64,000 bases of DNA from Protaetiibacter sp. SSC-01 (GCF_014483895.1 NZ_CP059987.1:2666001-2730000); one strand, 5' to 3'. Shown: positions 33,404-42,480, numbered from the stretch's first letter. Numbers and translations are program-made. The notes: generated by a model not told the origin, from the sequence alone.

Positions 33404-35005
33404 ATGACCACGACGACGCCCGCGCGCCGCAGCACGGCCTCGAGCCGCCGCACGACGCGCGCCACGACGGAGCCCGTGCGCCCCGCCGCCGACACGCAGG
33501 ACGACGACACCGACGCCCTCGCCGTCACCGGCGCCCCCAACCCCTACGCCCTCGCCTCGCTCGTCGCGGGCCGCCGCATCGACTGGGAGGGCGCGGCCGA
33601 CCCCCGCAGCATCCTCGAGGACGTCTTCGACCTGCCCTACGCCGACATCATCGGCTCGGCCGAGTCGCCCATCTTCTACGGCACCTCGTTCCGCGGCGGC
33701 CGCCCGACGCGCAAGCGCCCGGCCGCACCCCCCGAGCGCGGCGCCGACGAGACCGACGACCAGCACGACGCCACCCCCGACGTGTCGCGCGCGAAGACGC
33801 TCGCCGACATCCTCGCCGCGCTCGGGCAGAAGAGCCCGGCCGATGTGCCCGTGCGCGGGGCCACCCTTACACGCGACGGCGTCTTCGCCGAGCTCGGGCG
33901 CACGGGCGACCTCACCAAGAACTACGCGAAGCTCTTCGACCTCCGCGTGCTCGACGTGCTGTTCCCCCTGCTGCCGGGCTACCACCCGCCCGGGTTCAGC
34001 TGGCAGGACACGGGTCGCTTCTACAACGAGACGACGGAGTTCTTCGACCCCGTGCAGGGCCAGGTGGCGGACTGCTACTTCATCGCCGCCCTCTCGTCGG
34101 TCGCGTGGGCGAAGCCGTTCACGATCGCCGACCGCACGCGCGCGACCGCCGCGGGCCAGGACTCGTTCACCCACCAGGTGAGCTTCTTCGGCGGCAGCGG
34201 CGGCTACGGCTCGGGTGGCTGGAGCACCGTCGAGGTGTCGGATCGCGTGCTCGTCTCGGGCGGCGGCAGCACGTCGTACTACGCGCACTCCTCCGAGGCG
34301 GGCGAGATCTGGCCCGCCGTCTACGAGAAGGCGTTCGCGAAGTGGCGGTTCGGCACGAACGACGACTTCCCGAAGATCCCCGATCTCGCGTGGGGTGACA
34401 CGGTCGCGTCGTGCGTCTCGCTCACGGGCGGCCACGGCTACGCGCGTTCGCACTCCTCGCTCACCGACGCGCAGCTGTTGAGCCTCGTGAAGTCGCACAG
34501 TCTGAGCGGCCGCACGACGACGCCGATGGTGTGCTGGTCGCACGGCGCGGGGTCGGATGCGGCCAAGCGGGCCGCCGAGGAGGCGGGCGTCGTGGCGTCG
34601 CACGCGTACTCGGTGCTCGGCTGGATGCGGCGCTACGAGTGGATGCCGCGCCTGCGTCTCGAGGCCGAGATCCCGCGGCAGATCCCCGAGTTCCGTCTGC
34701 CGGGACCCGGGCCGTTGCTCGGCGCGGACCCCGTCTCGGGCGCCACGCTCGAGGAGATTTCGCGCGTGCGCTTCGACATCCCGACGCACATCTTCGAGCG
34801 CTACGAGCTGCGGCCGGTGGACTACATCGTCGTGCGCAACCCGTGGGGCTCCGCCCCCGGCACGGGCTCGTCGACGACGACCGGGAACTTCCGTTCGCAC
34901 GACGTGAGCTGGTGGCGCGACATCCCGCTCGGTCAGAACGGGGTGTTCGCGATGGAGGTGGGCGCGTTCCGGCGATACTTCGCCGGCACGGGCGGCGCCG
35001 ACTGA
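33404..35005 (+). CDS. Calpain-like (C2 family) cysteine protease
   Basis: A 533-residue protein with a complete calpain triad. Cys224 is in QGQVADCYFIAALSSVAW, His400 in ASHAYSVLGW and Asn479 in VVRNPWGS. The N-terminal 200 residues include a Thr/Arg-rich low-complexity start and a second unrecognised region; no signal peptide is visible. No calcium-binding EF hands are seen. GAGAGGAAG precedes ATG 33404. Bacterial calpain-like proteases are scattered and poorly studied, and neither substrate nor activation signal is known. Confidence 0.85.
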   Translation: MTTTTPARRSTASSRRTTRATTEPVRPAADTQDDDTDALAVTGAPNPYALASLVAGRRIDWEGAADPRSILEDVFDLPYADIIGSAESPIFYGTSFRGGRPTRKRPAAPPERGADETDDQHDATPDVSRAKTLADILAALGQKSPADVPVRGATLTRDGVFAELGRTGDLTKNYAKLFDLRVLDVLFPLLPGYHPPGFSWQDTGRFYNETTEFFDPVQGQVADCYFIAALSSVAWAKPFTIADRTRATAAGQDSFTHQVSFFGGSGGYGSGGWSTVEVSDRVLVSGGGSTSYYAHSSEAGEIWPAVYEKAFAKWRFGTNDDFPKIPDLAWGDTVASCVSLTGGHGYARSHSSLTDAQLLSLVKSHSLSGRTTTPMVCWSHGAGSDAAKRAAEEAGVVASHAYSVLGWMRRYEWMPRLRLEAEIPRQIPEFRLPGPGPLLGADPVSGATLEEISRVRFDIPTHIFERYELRPVDYIVVRNPWGSAPGTGSSTTTGNFRSHDVSWWRDIPLGQNGVFAMEVGAFRRYFAGTGGAD

Positions 35006-35014
35006 CGCCCGAGT

Positions 35015-35032
35015 GACGCCCTCCTGGGCGTC
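35015..35032 (+). terminator. Hairpin after the protease gene
   Basis: GACGCC pairs with GGCGTC across a six-base loop, ten bases after the protease stop. This is a short GC hairpin without a T tract. Confidence 0.45.
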
Positions 35033-35112
35033 GGCATCACCGCCACGGCCGACGCTCAGGAGGCACCCTGCGGGCGCCGAGAGAACTCGCAAAAAAATAA
35101 CGGTTCGATAAC

Positions 35113-35257
35113 TAGACAGCGTTACCGTCCCGTTATATTCTCAAAGAGCTTGATTCGTTTGCTGTGGCGGACCAAGCGGAATGTGATTGCAGGACACTCT
35201 TGGTGCAAGGGAGAGGGTCGGCCGCTCGCCTCTGCGGCCGGCCCTCAATCACGTTAA
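35113..35257 (+). ncRNA. Candidate small RNA or 35-codon leaderless ORF in an AT-rich gap
   Basis: In the 338-base gap before the MarR gene, TAGACA (35113-35118), 17 bases and TATTCT (35136-35141) make a promoter in an unusually AT-rich stretch. About 70 bases after the predicted start, GAGGGTCGGCCGC and GCGGCCGGCCCTC (35213-35246) form a 13-base stem with one mismatch. A TTG at 35150 opens a 35-codon frame beginning MIRLLWRTKRNVIAGHSWCK and ending at TAA 35255. RNA gene and tiny protein are both possible. Confidence 0.45.
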
Positions 35258-35272
35258 CGACGCCCGCGACGG

Positions 35273-35312
35273 GTCTCGAGACGCGTCGCTTCGCGGCGCT
35301 CCTCGACCACCT
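35273..35312. repeat. Family A repeat
   Basis: GTCTCGAGACGCGTCGC to GCTCCTCGACCACCT, just upstream of the MarR promoter. This copy lies in a 5' region rather than at a gene end. Confidence 0.85.
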
Positions 35313-35331
35313 CGAGGGCGAGCACGATGAA

Positions 35332-35337
35332 TAGGCT
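35332..35337 (+). promoter_or_regulatory. -10 element of the MarR-photolyase operon
   Basis: TAGGCT lies six bases before GTG 35344, so the transcript is predicted to be leaderless. Confidence 0.55.
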
Positions 35338-35343
35338 GGACGG

Positions 35344-35784
35344 GTGAGCGAGAGCGCAGACGCGGTCGCCGCCTGGGAGGCCCTCTACCGGGCGCAGGTC
35401 GCGGTGCTCCGGCACCTGCGCACCGAGTTCCCCGCCGACGAGGTGACCTTCACCGAGTACGACGTGCTCTTCAACCTGTACCGGCAGCCCGACCACGCCC
35501 TCCGCATCCGCGACCTCAACAAGCACCTGCTGCTGAGCCAGCCGAGCGTGAGCCGCCTGCTCGACCGCCTCGCCGCGCGCGACCTCGTCGCGAAGCGCCG
35601 CGACCCGGATGACGCCCGCGGCACGATCGTGGCGCTCACCGACCACGGCCTCGAGGTGTTCCGCCGGGTCGGCCTGCAGCACGCCCGCGCCATCGTCGCG
35701 CGGATGTCGGTGCTGAGCCACGAGGAGCAGCTGCAGCTGACCGAGCTCACCGATCGCCTGCGGGCGGGCGCGGCGCCCGGCTGA
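35344..35784 (+). CDS. MarR family transcriptional regulator
   Basis: A 146-residue winged-helix protein: FTEYDVLFNLYRQPDHALRI, then LLLSQPSVSRLLDRLAARDLV and DPDDARGTIVALTDHG. Its TGA shares one base with the photolyase ATG (TGATG), so the two genes are translationally coupled. A MarR regulator co-transcribed with a photolyase suggests that repair responds to a chemical or redox signal. Confidence 0.9.
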   Translation: MSESADAVAAWEALYRAQVAVLRHLRTEFPADEVTFTEYDVLFNLYRQPDHALRIRDLNKHLLLSQPSVSRLLDRLAARDLVAKRRDPDDARGTIVALTDHGLEVFRRVGLQHARAIVARMSVLSHEEQLQLTELTDRLRAGAAPG

Positions 35785-37142
35785 TGCCGTCCGGCGCGAC
35801 GCTCGTCTGGTTCCGCGACGACCTGCGGGTCGCCGACCACCCCGCCCTGCTCGCGGCGGTCGAGCGAGGCGCCCCCGTCGTCGCCGCCTATGTGCTCGAC
35901 GAGCACGGCGACGGCGTGCGAGCCCCCGGCGGTGCGGCTCGCTGGTGGCTGCACCACTCGCTCGCGGCGCTAGGCGACGAGCTCGCCGCGCTCGGCATCC
36001 CGCTCGTGCTGCGGCGCGGGCTCGCGGCCGAGCTCATCCCGCAGCTCGTCGTCGACACGGGCGCCGACACCGTGCTGTGGAACCGCCGCTACGGCCCCGC
36101 CCGCGCGATCGACGCCGAGCTCAAGGCGCGGATGCGGGAGGCAGGCACCGAGGTGCGCTCGTTCCCCGGCGACGTGCTCGCCGAGCCTCAGGAGCTCGCC
36201 ACGGCATCCGGCGCCCCCTACCGTGTGTTCACGCCGTTCTGGAACGCCCTCCGCGGGCGGCCCGTCGCGCCGCCCCTGCCGGCGCCGGATGCGGTGGACA
36301 GCCCCGCCGAGCCGGTCGCGGGCGACGCGCTCGACGACTGGGAGCTGCTGCCCCGCCGCCCCGACTGGGCGGGCGGCCTGCGGGCGACGTGGACTCCCGG
36401 CGAGGCGGCCGGGCTCGAGCGGCTCGAGGAGTTCGCGGACGAGCTCGACGGCTACGCCGACCGCGACCTGCCCGCCGTCGACGCGACGTCGCGCCTGAGT
36501 CCGCGGCTGCGCTGGGGCGAGCTGTCGCCCCGCCAGGTGTGGCACCGCATCCGTCGCGAGGGCGGGCCGCATGCGGAGGCCTTCCTGCGCGAGCTCGGCT
36601 GGCGCGACTTCTTCCGCCACACCCTCTTCCACGACGCGCGTCTTGCGACACGCAACCTGCGGCCGCAGTTCGACGCGTTCCCATGGGCCGACCCCGATCC
36701 CGCCGAGATCGACGCGTGGCGCTACGGACGTACGGGCATCCCGTTCGTCGACGCGGGGATGCGCGAGCTGTGGGCGACCGGGGCGATGCACAATCGCGTG
36801 CGGATGTCGGCCGCGAGCCTGCTCGTGAAGAACCTGCTCGTCGACTGGCGCGTGGGCGAGGCGTGGTTCTGGGACACCCTCGTCGACGCCGACGACGCGT
36901 CGAACCCCGGCAACTGGCAGTGGGTCGCGGGGTCGGGGCAGGATGCGGCGCCCTACTTCCGCATCTTCAACCCCGAGCGTCAGGCGGCCCGCTTCGACCC
37001 CGACGGCGCGTACGTGCGCCGCTGGCTGCCGGAGCTCGGCACGGATGCGTACCCGGCGCCGATCGTCGACCTCGCCGCGTCGCGCGAGCGGGCGCTCGCG
37101 GCGTACGAATCACTAGGTGGTCGAGGGACCGCCCCACCCTAG
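35784..37142 (+). CDS. phr: Deoxyribodipyrimidine photolyase
   Basis: A 452-residue light-dependent DNA repair enzyme. The N-terminal antenna domain starts LVWFRDDLRVADHPAL. The FAD-binding domain contains LSPRQVWHRI, ELGWRDFFRH, GAMHNRVRM and NPGNWQWVAGSGQDAAPYF with PYFRIFNP, the strongest family signatures. The last residues (SLGGRGTAPP) and the stop codon come from a copy of repeat family A, so the natural C-terminus has been rewritten by the repeat. Confidence 0.94.
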   Translation: MPSGATLVWFRDDLRVADHPALLAAVERGAPVVAAYVLDEHGDGVRAPGGAARWWLHHSLAALGDELAALGIPLVLRRGLAAELIPQLVVDTGADTVLWNRRYGPARAIDAELKARMREAGTEVRSFPGDVLAEPQELATASGAPYRVFTPFWNALRGRPVAPPLPAPDAVDSPAEPVAGDALDDWELLPRRPDWAGGLRATWTPGEAAGLERLEEFADELDGYADRDLPAVDATSRLSPRLRWGELSPRQVWHRIRREGGPHAEAFLRELGWRDFFRHTLFHDARLATRNLRPQFDAFPWADPDPAEIDAWRYGRTGIPFVDAGMRELWATGAMHNRVRMSAASLLVKNLLVDWRVGEAWFWDTLVDADDASNPGNWQWVAGSGQDAAPYFRIFNPERQAARFDPDGAYVRRWLPELGTDAYPAPIVDLAASRERALAAYESLGGRGTAPP

Positions 37143-37280
37143 GTGGTCGAGGAGCGCCGCCGTAGGCGACGCGTCTCGAGACCACCGCGATGTGATCACT
37201 CGGTGAGTGGTCTCGAGACGCGTCCGCTTCGCGGGCGCTCCTCGACCACCTGGTGAGGCAGCAGGCGCTCCTCGACCACC
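37113..37280. repeat. Cluster of family A repeats
   Basis: CTAGGTGGTCGAGG occurs at 37113 and again at 37139. The second starts a full minus-oriented copy (37139-37186) that faces a full plus-oriented copy (37207-37251). A partial right end lies at 37264-37280. The facing pair is separated by 20 bases containing GTGATCAC, giving a large cruciform between the convergent photolyase and kinase genes. Confidence 0.88.
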
Positions 37281-37288
37281 GGGCGTCG

Positions 37289-38188
37289 CTACGCGGGCCG
37301 GCCCCCGATCGCGGTGACGGCCTGCGCCGCCACGTGCACGGCGGCGGATGCGGCGGCGACCGGGTCGGATGTGCGCAGCCACGAGGCGATGAAGCCCGCG
37401 ATGAACGCGTCGCCCGCGCCCGTCGGGTCGACGGCGTCGACCGCAGGCGCCGGCACGGCGACGGGCTCGGCGCCGTCCGCGACGACGAGCACGCCCTGCG
37501 CCCCGCGCGTGAGAGCGACGACCGGGAACCTCGCCCCGAGCGCCCGCGCGGCATCCGCGGGGTCGGCGATGCCGGTCAGCAGCCGCGCCTCCTCAGCGCT
37601 CAGGAACACGGCGTGCGCGCCCTCGATCGCCGACATGAAGCGCTCGGCCCCGAAGTCGGAGATGAACCCGATCGAGCCGGGGTTGACCGATACCCGCACC
37701 CTGGCATCCGCGGCCCGCGCGAGCACCTCGCGCGTGCCCTCGACGCCGAAGCCGTCGACGACGCTGTAGCCGCTCACATGCAGGAGCGCCGCATCCGCGA
37801 GCAGCTCCGCGGTGACCGCTGCCTCCCGCAGCAGCGAGTTCGCCCCGCGGTCGGTGAGCATCGAGCGGTCGTGACCCTGCACGAGGATCACGATCGTGCC
37901 GGTCGTCGCGCCGGGCTCGACCTGCAGGTGCGGGGTGACGCCCGCGGCGGTCAGCTCGGCGGCGTGTGCCGCCGCGTCGTGCCCGCCCACCGCCGCGACG
38001 AAGTCGACCGCCGCGCCCTGCGCCGCGAGCCACACGGCCGTGTTGGCAGCCGACCCGCCCGAGGTGTTCCGGATGGTCGCCGTCGTGTCGGTGTCGGCGC
38101 GGATGGCCTCGCGCGGCACGACGACGATGTCGTTGATGAGGTCGCCGACGATGACGACCCGGTCGCGGCTCACGGCCAGGCGACTCAC
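37289..38188 (-). CDS. psuK: PfkB-family kinase, probable pseudouridine kinase
   Basis: A 299-residue ribokinase-like enzyme. The N-terminal glycine motif is NTSGGSAANTAVWLAAQG, and the catalytic and anion-hole segment is VDPTGAGDAFIAGF. Its GTG start overlaps the PsuG stop by four bases. This pairing predicts phosphorylation of pseudouridine to the 5'-phosphate, which PsuG then cleaves. By itself the sequence could also be a ribokinase or sugar kinase. Confidence 0.8.
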   Translation of the reverse strand: MSRLAVSRDRVVIVGDLINDIVVVPREAIRADTDTTATIRNTSGGSAANTAVWLAAQGAAVDFVAAVGGHDAAAHAAELTAAGVTPHLQVEPGATTGTIVILVQGHDRSMLTDRGANSLLREAAVTAELLADAALLHVSGYSVVDGFGVEGTREVLARAADARVRVSVNPGSIGFISDFGAERFMSAIEGAHAVFLSAEEARLLTGIADPADAARALGARFPVVALTRGAQGVLVVADGAEPVAVPAPAVDAVDPTGAGDAFIAGFIASWLRTSDPVAAASAAVHVAAQAVTAIGGRPA

Positions 38189-39102
38189 GGCCGCGGCGCG
38201 CGCTTCGCCCAGGCGGTCGCGACATCCGCCGCGACGCGCACGTTGTTGCGCGCGAGGTCGAGGTTGACCTCGAGGCTCTTGCCGCCCGACTCCTCGACGA
38301 TGAATCCGAGCAGGAACGGCGTGACGGCCTTGCCGCGCACGCCGGCCTCCTCCGCCGCGGCGAACGCGGTCGCGAGCACGCGGTCGTGCTCGGCCGGGTC
38401 CCACTGCTGCTCGAGCGGGATGGGGTTGGCGAGCACGATGCCGCTTCTCGACCCGAACGCGTCGCGCGCCGCCATGACGGCCGCCACCTCATCCGCGGAG
38501 TCGACCTTCCAGTCGAGCTCGTAGCCCGACTCGCGCAGCCAGAACGCGGGGAATGCGGTCGTGCCGTAGCCGATGACGGGCACCGAGAGCGTCTCGAGGC
38601 GCTCGAGGGTGCCGGGGATGTCGAGCACGCTCTTGACGCCCGCCGACACGACCGTGACGGGCGAGCTCGCGAGCGTCGTGAGGTCGGCCGACTCGTCGAA
38701 GGTCTCGGATGCGCCGCGGTGCACGCCCCCGAGGCCGCCGGTCGCGAAGACGCGCACCCCGGCGAGGCCCGCGAGGTACGCGGTCGCGGCGACGGTGGTG
38801 GCACCCGAGCGGCCGAGGGCGGCGAGGATCGGGAGGTCGCGGACGGACGCCTTCGCGAGGTCCTCCTCCGCGATGCGGCGCACGCCGTCCGCGTCGAGGC
38901 CGATCTGCGGCACACCGTCGAGCACGGCGATCGTCGCGGGCGTCACGCCCTTCTCGCGCAGGATCTCCTCGAACTCGATCGCGGCCTCCAGGTTGCGGGG
39001 GCGCGGGAGGCCGTGGCTGATGATCGTGGACTCGAGGGCGACGACGGGGCGGCCGTCGGCGAGGGCTGCTTCGACGTCGCGGGAGAGCTGGAAGGCGGTC
39101 AT
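38185..39102 (-). CDS. psuG: Pseudouridine-5'-phosphate glycosidase
   Basis: A 305-residue enzyme that cleaves the C-C glycosidic bond of pseudouridine 5'-phosphate to uracil and ribose 5-phosphate. Signatures are LESTIISHGLPRPRN, TTVAATAYLAGLAG, the lysine segment SAGVKSVLDIPGTLE, and NPIPLEQQ. GGAGGG lies before ATG 39102. Uracil released here could be salvaged by the upp product encoded 8 kb away. Confidence 0.94.
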   Translation of the reverse strand: MTAFQLSRDVEAALADGRPVVALESTIISHGLPRPRNLEAAIEFEEILREKGVTPATIAVLDGVPQIGLDADGVRRIAEEDLAKASVRDLPILAALGRSGATTVAATAYLAGLAGVRVFATGGLGGVHRGASETFDESADLTTLASSPVTVVSAGVKSVLDIPGTLERLETLSVPVIGYGTTAFPAFWLRESGYELDWKVDSADEVAAVMAARDAFGSRSGIVLANPIPLEQQWDPAEHDRVLATAFAAAEEAGVRGKAVTPFLLGFIVEESGGKSLEVNLDLARNNVRVAADVATAWAKRAPRP

Positions 39103-39202
39103 CCCTCCACGCTAATGCGCGCCGGAGGGGCCTGGCGCCACCTGTCTCTTGTGGACCGGCACTGGGTCGGGTAGACAACGGGAAGCCACCCGAAGGAGTC
39201 TC

Positions 39203-39958
39203 ATGTCCCGTTGCGAACCGCGACCCGCCCTCCTCGTCCCGGCCGCCGCGGCTCTCCTCGTGCTCGCCGGCTGCACGCCTACGGACACCGCGACGCAGCT
39301 GCCGGATCCGGAGCCCGCGACCGAGGTGACCCTCAGCACGGAGCACCTCGAGGGGACCGGCACGACGGGCGTTCCCGGGGCGGCACTCCCGATCCCCGCC
39401 GACGCCCGGTCCCTGGTGGTCGACTTCACGTGCGAGGGCGGCGGCGAGTTCGCCGTCGAGCTCGGCGACGCGATGGTGCTCGGCCAGGCGACGTTCAACG
39501 GCACCTGCGACGGGTCGTCCTCCCTCGCGTGGCCCGTCACCGCGAAGACGGGACACACGCTGTACGTGTGGGTGGCGGACGGTGTCGTGTGGACCGCCGA
39601 CGCGGTCTTCTCCACCGCCGAGTTCGCCGCGGACCCCGCGGTGACCTCCGACTGCGCGACGCTGTCGCCGGCGATCAGCGGTCTCTACAACGCGGAGATC
39701 GGCTTCGCCGAGGCGCACATCGACGCGGCCGAGTGGAGCGCGCGGATGACGGCCGTGGCCGTCGGCCTCTACGGCGTCGCGTCGTCCTCCACCTCGACGC
39801 TCGCCGCCCCGGCCGCGGCGCTGGAGGCGATCGTCAGGGATCCTGCGCGGGTTCCCGGCGCCGTCGGCGAGCGCGGAGCCGAACCGATCGCCGAGATCGA
39901 CCGCATCTGCGACGTCAACCAGACGCCGCTCATCATCATGGGCGAGTTCGGCGGATGA
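39203..39958 (+). CDS. Putative lipoprotein of unknown function
   Basis: A 251-residue secreted protein. A signal sequence ends in the lipobox LLVLAGCTP. The mature part has a beta-rich domain with a possible disulfide pair (DFTCEGGGEFAV and GTCDGSS) and a helical C-terminal half with two further cysteines. AAGGAG precedes ATG 39203. I do not recognise the family. It ends one base from the stop of the convergent alkyl-DHAP-synthase-like gene, so the two transcripts probably overlap. Confidence 0.75.
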   Translation: MSRCEPRPALLVPAAAALLVLAGCTPTDTATQLPDPEPATEVTLSTEHLEGTGTTGVPGAALPIPADARSLVVDFTCEGGGEFAVELGDAMVLGQATFNGTCDGSSSLAWPVTAKTGHTLYVWVADGVVWTADAVFSTAEFAADPAVTSDCATLSPAISGLYNAEIGFAEAHIDAAEWSARMTAVAVGLYGVASSSTSTLAAPAAALEAIVRDPARVPGAVGERGAEPIAEIDRICDVNQTPLIIMGEFGG

Positions 39959-39959
39959 C

Positions 39960-41678
39960 CTAGGCGCCGACGGGCCGGTCGGCGCTCTCTCGCGCCGCGG
40001 GCACGACCTTGCCGGGGTTGAAGTTGTCGCCGGGGTCGACAGCGCTGAAGAGGCCGCGCATGACCGCGACACCCTCCGGGGAGATGTCCTGCTCGATCCA
40101 CGGCGAGTGCTCGACACCGACGCCGTGGTGGTGCGAGATGGTGCCGCCGTTGTCGACGAAGGCCTGCTGGATGGCGCTCTTCACGACGTCGTACTCGCCG
40201 AGCGGGTCGTCGCCGAAGACGAACGCGAAGGTGAAGTACAGGCACGCGCCGGAGTGGTACGAGTGCGAGAGGTGGCACATGATCCACCCCTTCGTGCCGA
40301 TCTCGTCGTACGCGCGGTTGGCCGCCTCGACGACGCCGTTGTAGACGCCGAGCAGCTTCGACCACGGCGCCGCCGTCTCCGACACGTCGCCCGCCGCGCC
40401 CCGGTCGAGCAGGAAGTCGCGCAGGTAGGGGGTGTCGAACTTCTTCTGGTCGTAGAGCACGCCGGGCCCGGTGCCGACGCCCATGCCTCCGTGCGCCTTC
40501 ACGATCCGCCCGACGAGCTTCTTCTGGCGCGCGACGTGCTCGCGCGAGCCCTCGAAGCCGATGAACGAGAGGCAGATGTCGTCGAGCTTCCAGCCCTTCG
40601 AGCGCATGAGCGAGGGCAGCACCCTCTCGGCGAGCACCGCATCCATCCCGTGGCGCTCCTTGCTCGTCGCCATCGAGAAGCCCGTCTCGCGGGAGTCGGA
40701 GACGCGCGTGATGATGGGGGCCGCATCCGACTCGGAGATGGCCTGCATCGCCGTGAGGCCCGCCTCCCAGTTCGGGAAGAAGTAGGCCTGGATCTCGCGC
40801 TGCTCGGCCACGCGGTGCACCTGCGCCGTGATCTCGGTGATGACGCCGAGGCGCCCCTCCGAGCCGACGATCATCTCGCGCACGCTCGGGCCCGTCGACG
40901 CCGACGGGATGGCGGGGATGACGAGCACGCCGTCGCGTCCGTCGCGCGAGGGCCGCACGACCCGCAGTCCGCGCACGATCTGCGCGATATCGCCGTACTT
41001 GTCCGACTGCATGCCCGACGAGCGGGTGGCGGCCCACCCGCCGATCGTCGAGTGCGTGAAGCTGTCGGGGAAGTGGCCGATCGTCCAGCCCTGCGCGGCG
41101 AGCTGCGCCTCGAGATGCGGGCCGAGCGCGCCCGCCTCGATGCGCGCGAGCCCCGAGTCGGCGTCGATCTCGAGCACGCGGTTCATGCGGCCCATGTCGA
41201 GCGACACGACCGTGCGGCTCTCGCCGGGGATCGGCTCGAGGCTGCCCGCGATGTTGCTGCCGCCGCCGAACGGGATGAGCACGGCGTTCTCGGCGACCGC
41301 CGCGTCGACGACGCGCTGCACCTCGGCCTCGTCGGCCGGGTACACGACGACGTCGACCGCGCGCTCGATGCGGTTGGAGCGGATGCGCACGAGGTCGCGC
41401 AGGCTCTTGCCGTAGGTGTGCACGACGCGCTCCATCGCATCCGTCGTCACGTGGTCCTCGCCGACGATGCCCGCGAGGGCCGCGACGAACTCGGGACGCA
41501 CCGCGGCATCCGCGACGTCGATGTCGTCGAACGCGGGAGGCTGCGCCTTCTCGGCGGTCTGCAGGTCGAGCCCGACCGCGTTCAGCACGAAGGGGGCGAA
41601 CGCGGGCTTGTCCTCGTGGTGGAACCCGACGCCCTCGACGCCCCAGCCCCACCACTTCATGTGCTCGACGTCGGTCAC
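39960..41678 (-). CDS. FAD-dependent alkyldihydroxyacetonephosphate synthase-like protein
   Basis: A 572-residue PCMH-type flavoprotein. The N-terminus has MKWWGWG, matching the MKWNGWG of animal AGPS (from memory). The FAD domain has PFGGGSNIAGSLEP, GHFPDSFTHSTIGGWAATRS and IVGSEGRLGVITE, again AGPS-like. The active-site triple His (His516-518) is in ISHHHGVGVEHSPW. AGPS replaces the acyl group of acyl-DHAP by a fatty alcohol, forming the ether bond. GTG 41678 overlaps the PlsC stop by four bases. It could be another FAD-linked oxidase. Confidence 0.82.
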   Translation of the reverse strand: MTDVEHMKWWGWGVEGVGFHHEDKPAFAPFVLNAVGLDLQTAEKAQPPAFDDIDVADAAVRPEFVAALAGIVGEDHVTTDAMERVVHTYGKSLRDLVRIRSNRIERAVDVVVYPADEAEVQRVVDAAVAENAVLIPFGGGSNIAGSLEPIPGESRTVVSLDMGRMNRVLEIDADSGLARIEAGALGPHLEAQLAAQGWTIGHFPDSFTHSTIGGWAATRSSGMQSDKYGDIAQIVRGLRVVRPSRDGRDGVLVIPAIPSASTGPSVREMIVGSEGRLGVITEITAQVHRVAEQREIQAYFFPNWEAGLTAMQAISESDAAPIITRVSDSRETGFSMATSKERHGMDAVLAERVLPSLMRSKGWKLDDICLSFIGFEGSREHVARQKKLVGRIVKAHGGMGVGTGPGVLYDQKKFDTPYLRDFLLDRGAAGDVSETAAPWSKLLGVYNGVVEAANRAYDEIGTKGWIMCHLSHSYHSGACLYFTFAFVFGDDPLGEYDVVKSAIQQAFVDNGGTISHHHGVGVEHSPWIEQDISPEGVAVMRGLFSAVDPGDNFNPGKVVPAARESADRPVGA

Positions 41679-42430
41679 TGTCTCTCTCCTTCGGGCGACG
41701 GATGCGCGTCGGGCTCGGGCCCGGACGACGCGCTCAGGATACGGGGTGCGTACGCGGCGTGCAGCCCCGCGATGCGCTCGCGGATGCGGGCCGTGAACGC
41801 GGCCGCGGTCTCCCCCGGCTCGGGCCGCATGGGCTCGCTGAACACGACGCCGACCGGCAGGCGTCCGGGCTTCGGCCAGTTGCGGCCCCGCGGATGCGCG
41901 ATGCCGGCTCCCACGAGCGCGACCGGCACGACGGGCACGTCGGATGCGATCGCGAGCGCCGCGGCGCCCTGCTTGAAGTGGCCCATGTCGCCCGTCTTCG
42001 AGCGGGTGCCCTCGGGGAAGACGAGCAGCGGCACGCCGCGGTCGAGGAGGGTCTTCGCCGAGATGCTCTTCGGGTTGACGCCGTTCCGATCGACGGGGAA
42101 CGCGTTGAAGAAGAGGGCCGTGAGGCCGCGGCGCCACCACACGTCGAAGAAGTAGTCCGCTGCGGCGCCCGCGGCGAGGTAGCGCGCAAGCCGCCGCGGC
42201 AGTGCTCCGAGGATGAGCGGCGCGTCGAGGTGGCTCGAGTGGTTCGCGACGACGAGGAACGCGCGCGGCACCCCGCGCAGCTTCCGGCGCCCCACGACGG
42301 CGACGCGCACGACCGACCAGGTCACAGGCTTCAGCAGCGCGCGCTGCGCGAGGAAGCGCGCCGCGGCGAGGCCCCTCGAGGTGAACCTGTCGCGCCGCGC
42401 GGCCGGGGGGTCCGCGGTGGTCGACACCAT
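41675..42430 (-). CDS. PlsC-type 1-acylglycerol-3-phosphate (or DHAP) acyltransferase
   Basis: A 251-residue acyltransferase with the catalytic NHSSHLD (HX4D) and the phosphate-binding VFPEGTRSKTG. It acylates a glycerol-phosphate-type acceptor from acyl-CoA or acyl-ACP. The gene overlaps the AGPS-like gene, so acceptor options include alkyl- or acyl-glycerol phosphate, or DHAP itself. ATG 42430 is chosen because the longer frame runs back into a family A repeat; TACCCT lies six bases before it, possibly a leaderless promoter. Confidence 0.88.
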   Translation of the reverse strand: MVSTTADPPAARRDRFTSRGLAAARFLAQRALLKPVTWSVVRVAVVGRRKLRGVPRAFLVVANHSSHLDAPLILGALPRRLARYLAAGAAADYFFDVWWRRGLTALFFNAFPVDRNGVNPKSISAKTLLDRGVPLLVFPEGTRSKTGDMGHFKQGAAALAIASDVPVVPVALVGAGIAHPRGRNWPKPGRLPVGVVFSEPMRPEPGETAAAFTARIRERIAGLHAAYAPRILSASSGPEPDAHPSPEGERQ

Positions 42431-42480
42431 GGGGACAGGGTAGTGCGGGGGGATTCCGCGGGGGTGATGGCGCGGGGGTC

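Noticed and set aside
35165-35334. GTG-initiated frame of about 55 codons across the repeat upstream of MarR
   Set aside because: It runs through the family A repeat and the MarR promoter and has no ribosome site.
39960-41678. Simple glycolate or D-lactate oxidase identity for the flavoprotein
   Set aside because: The MKWWGWG start, the HHH motif and the GHxPDS...STIGGW segment favour AGPS. Rejected as the first choice but not excluded.
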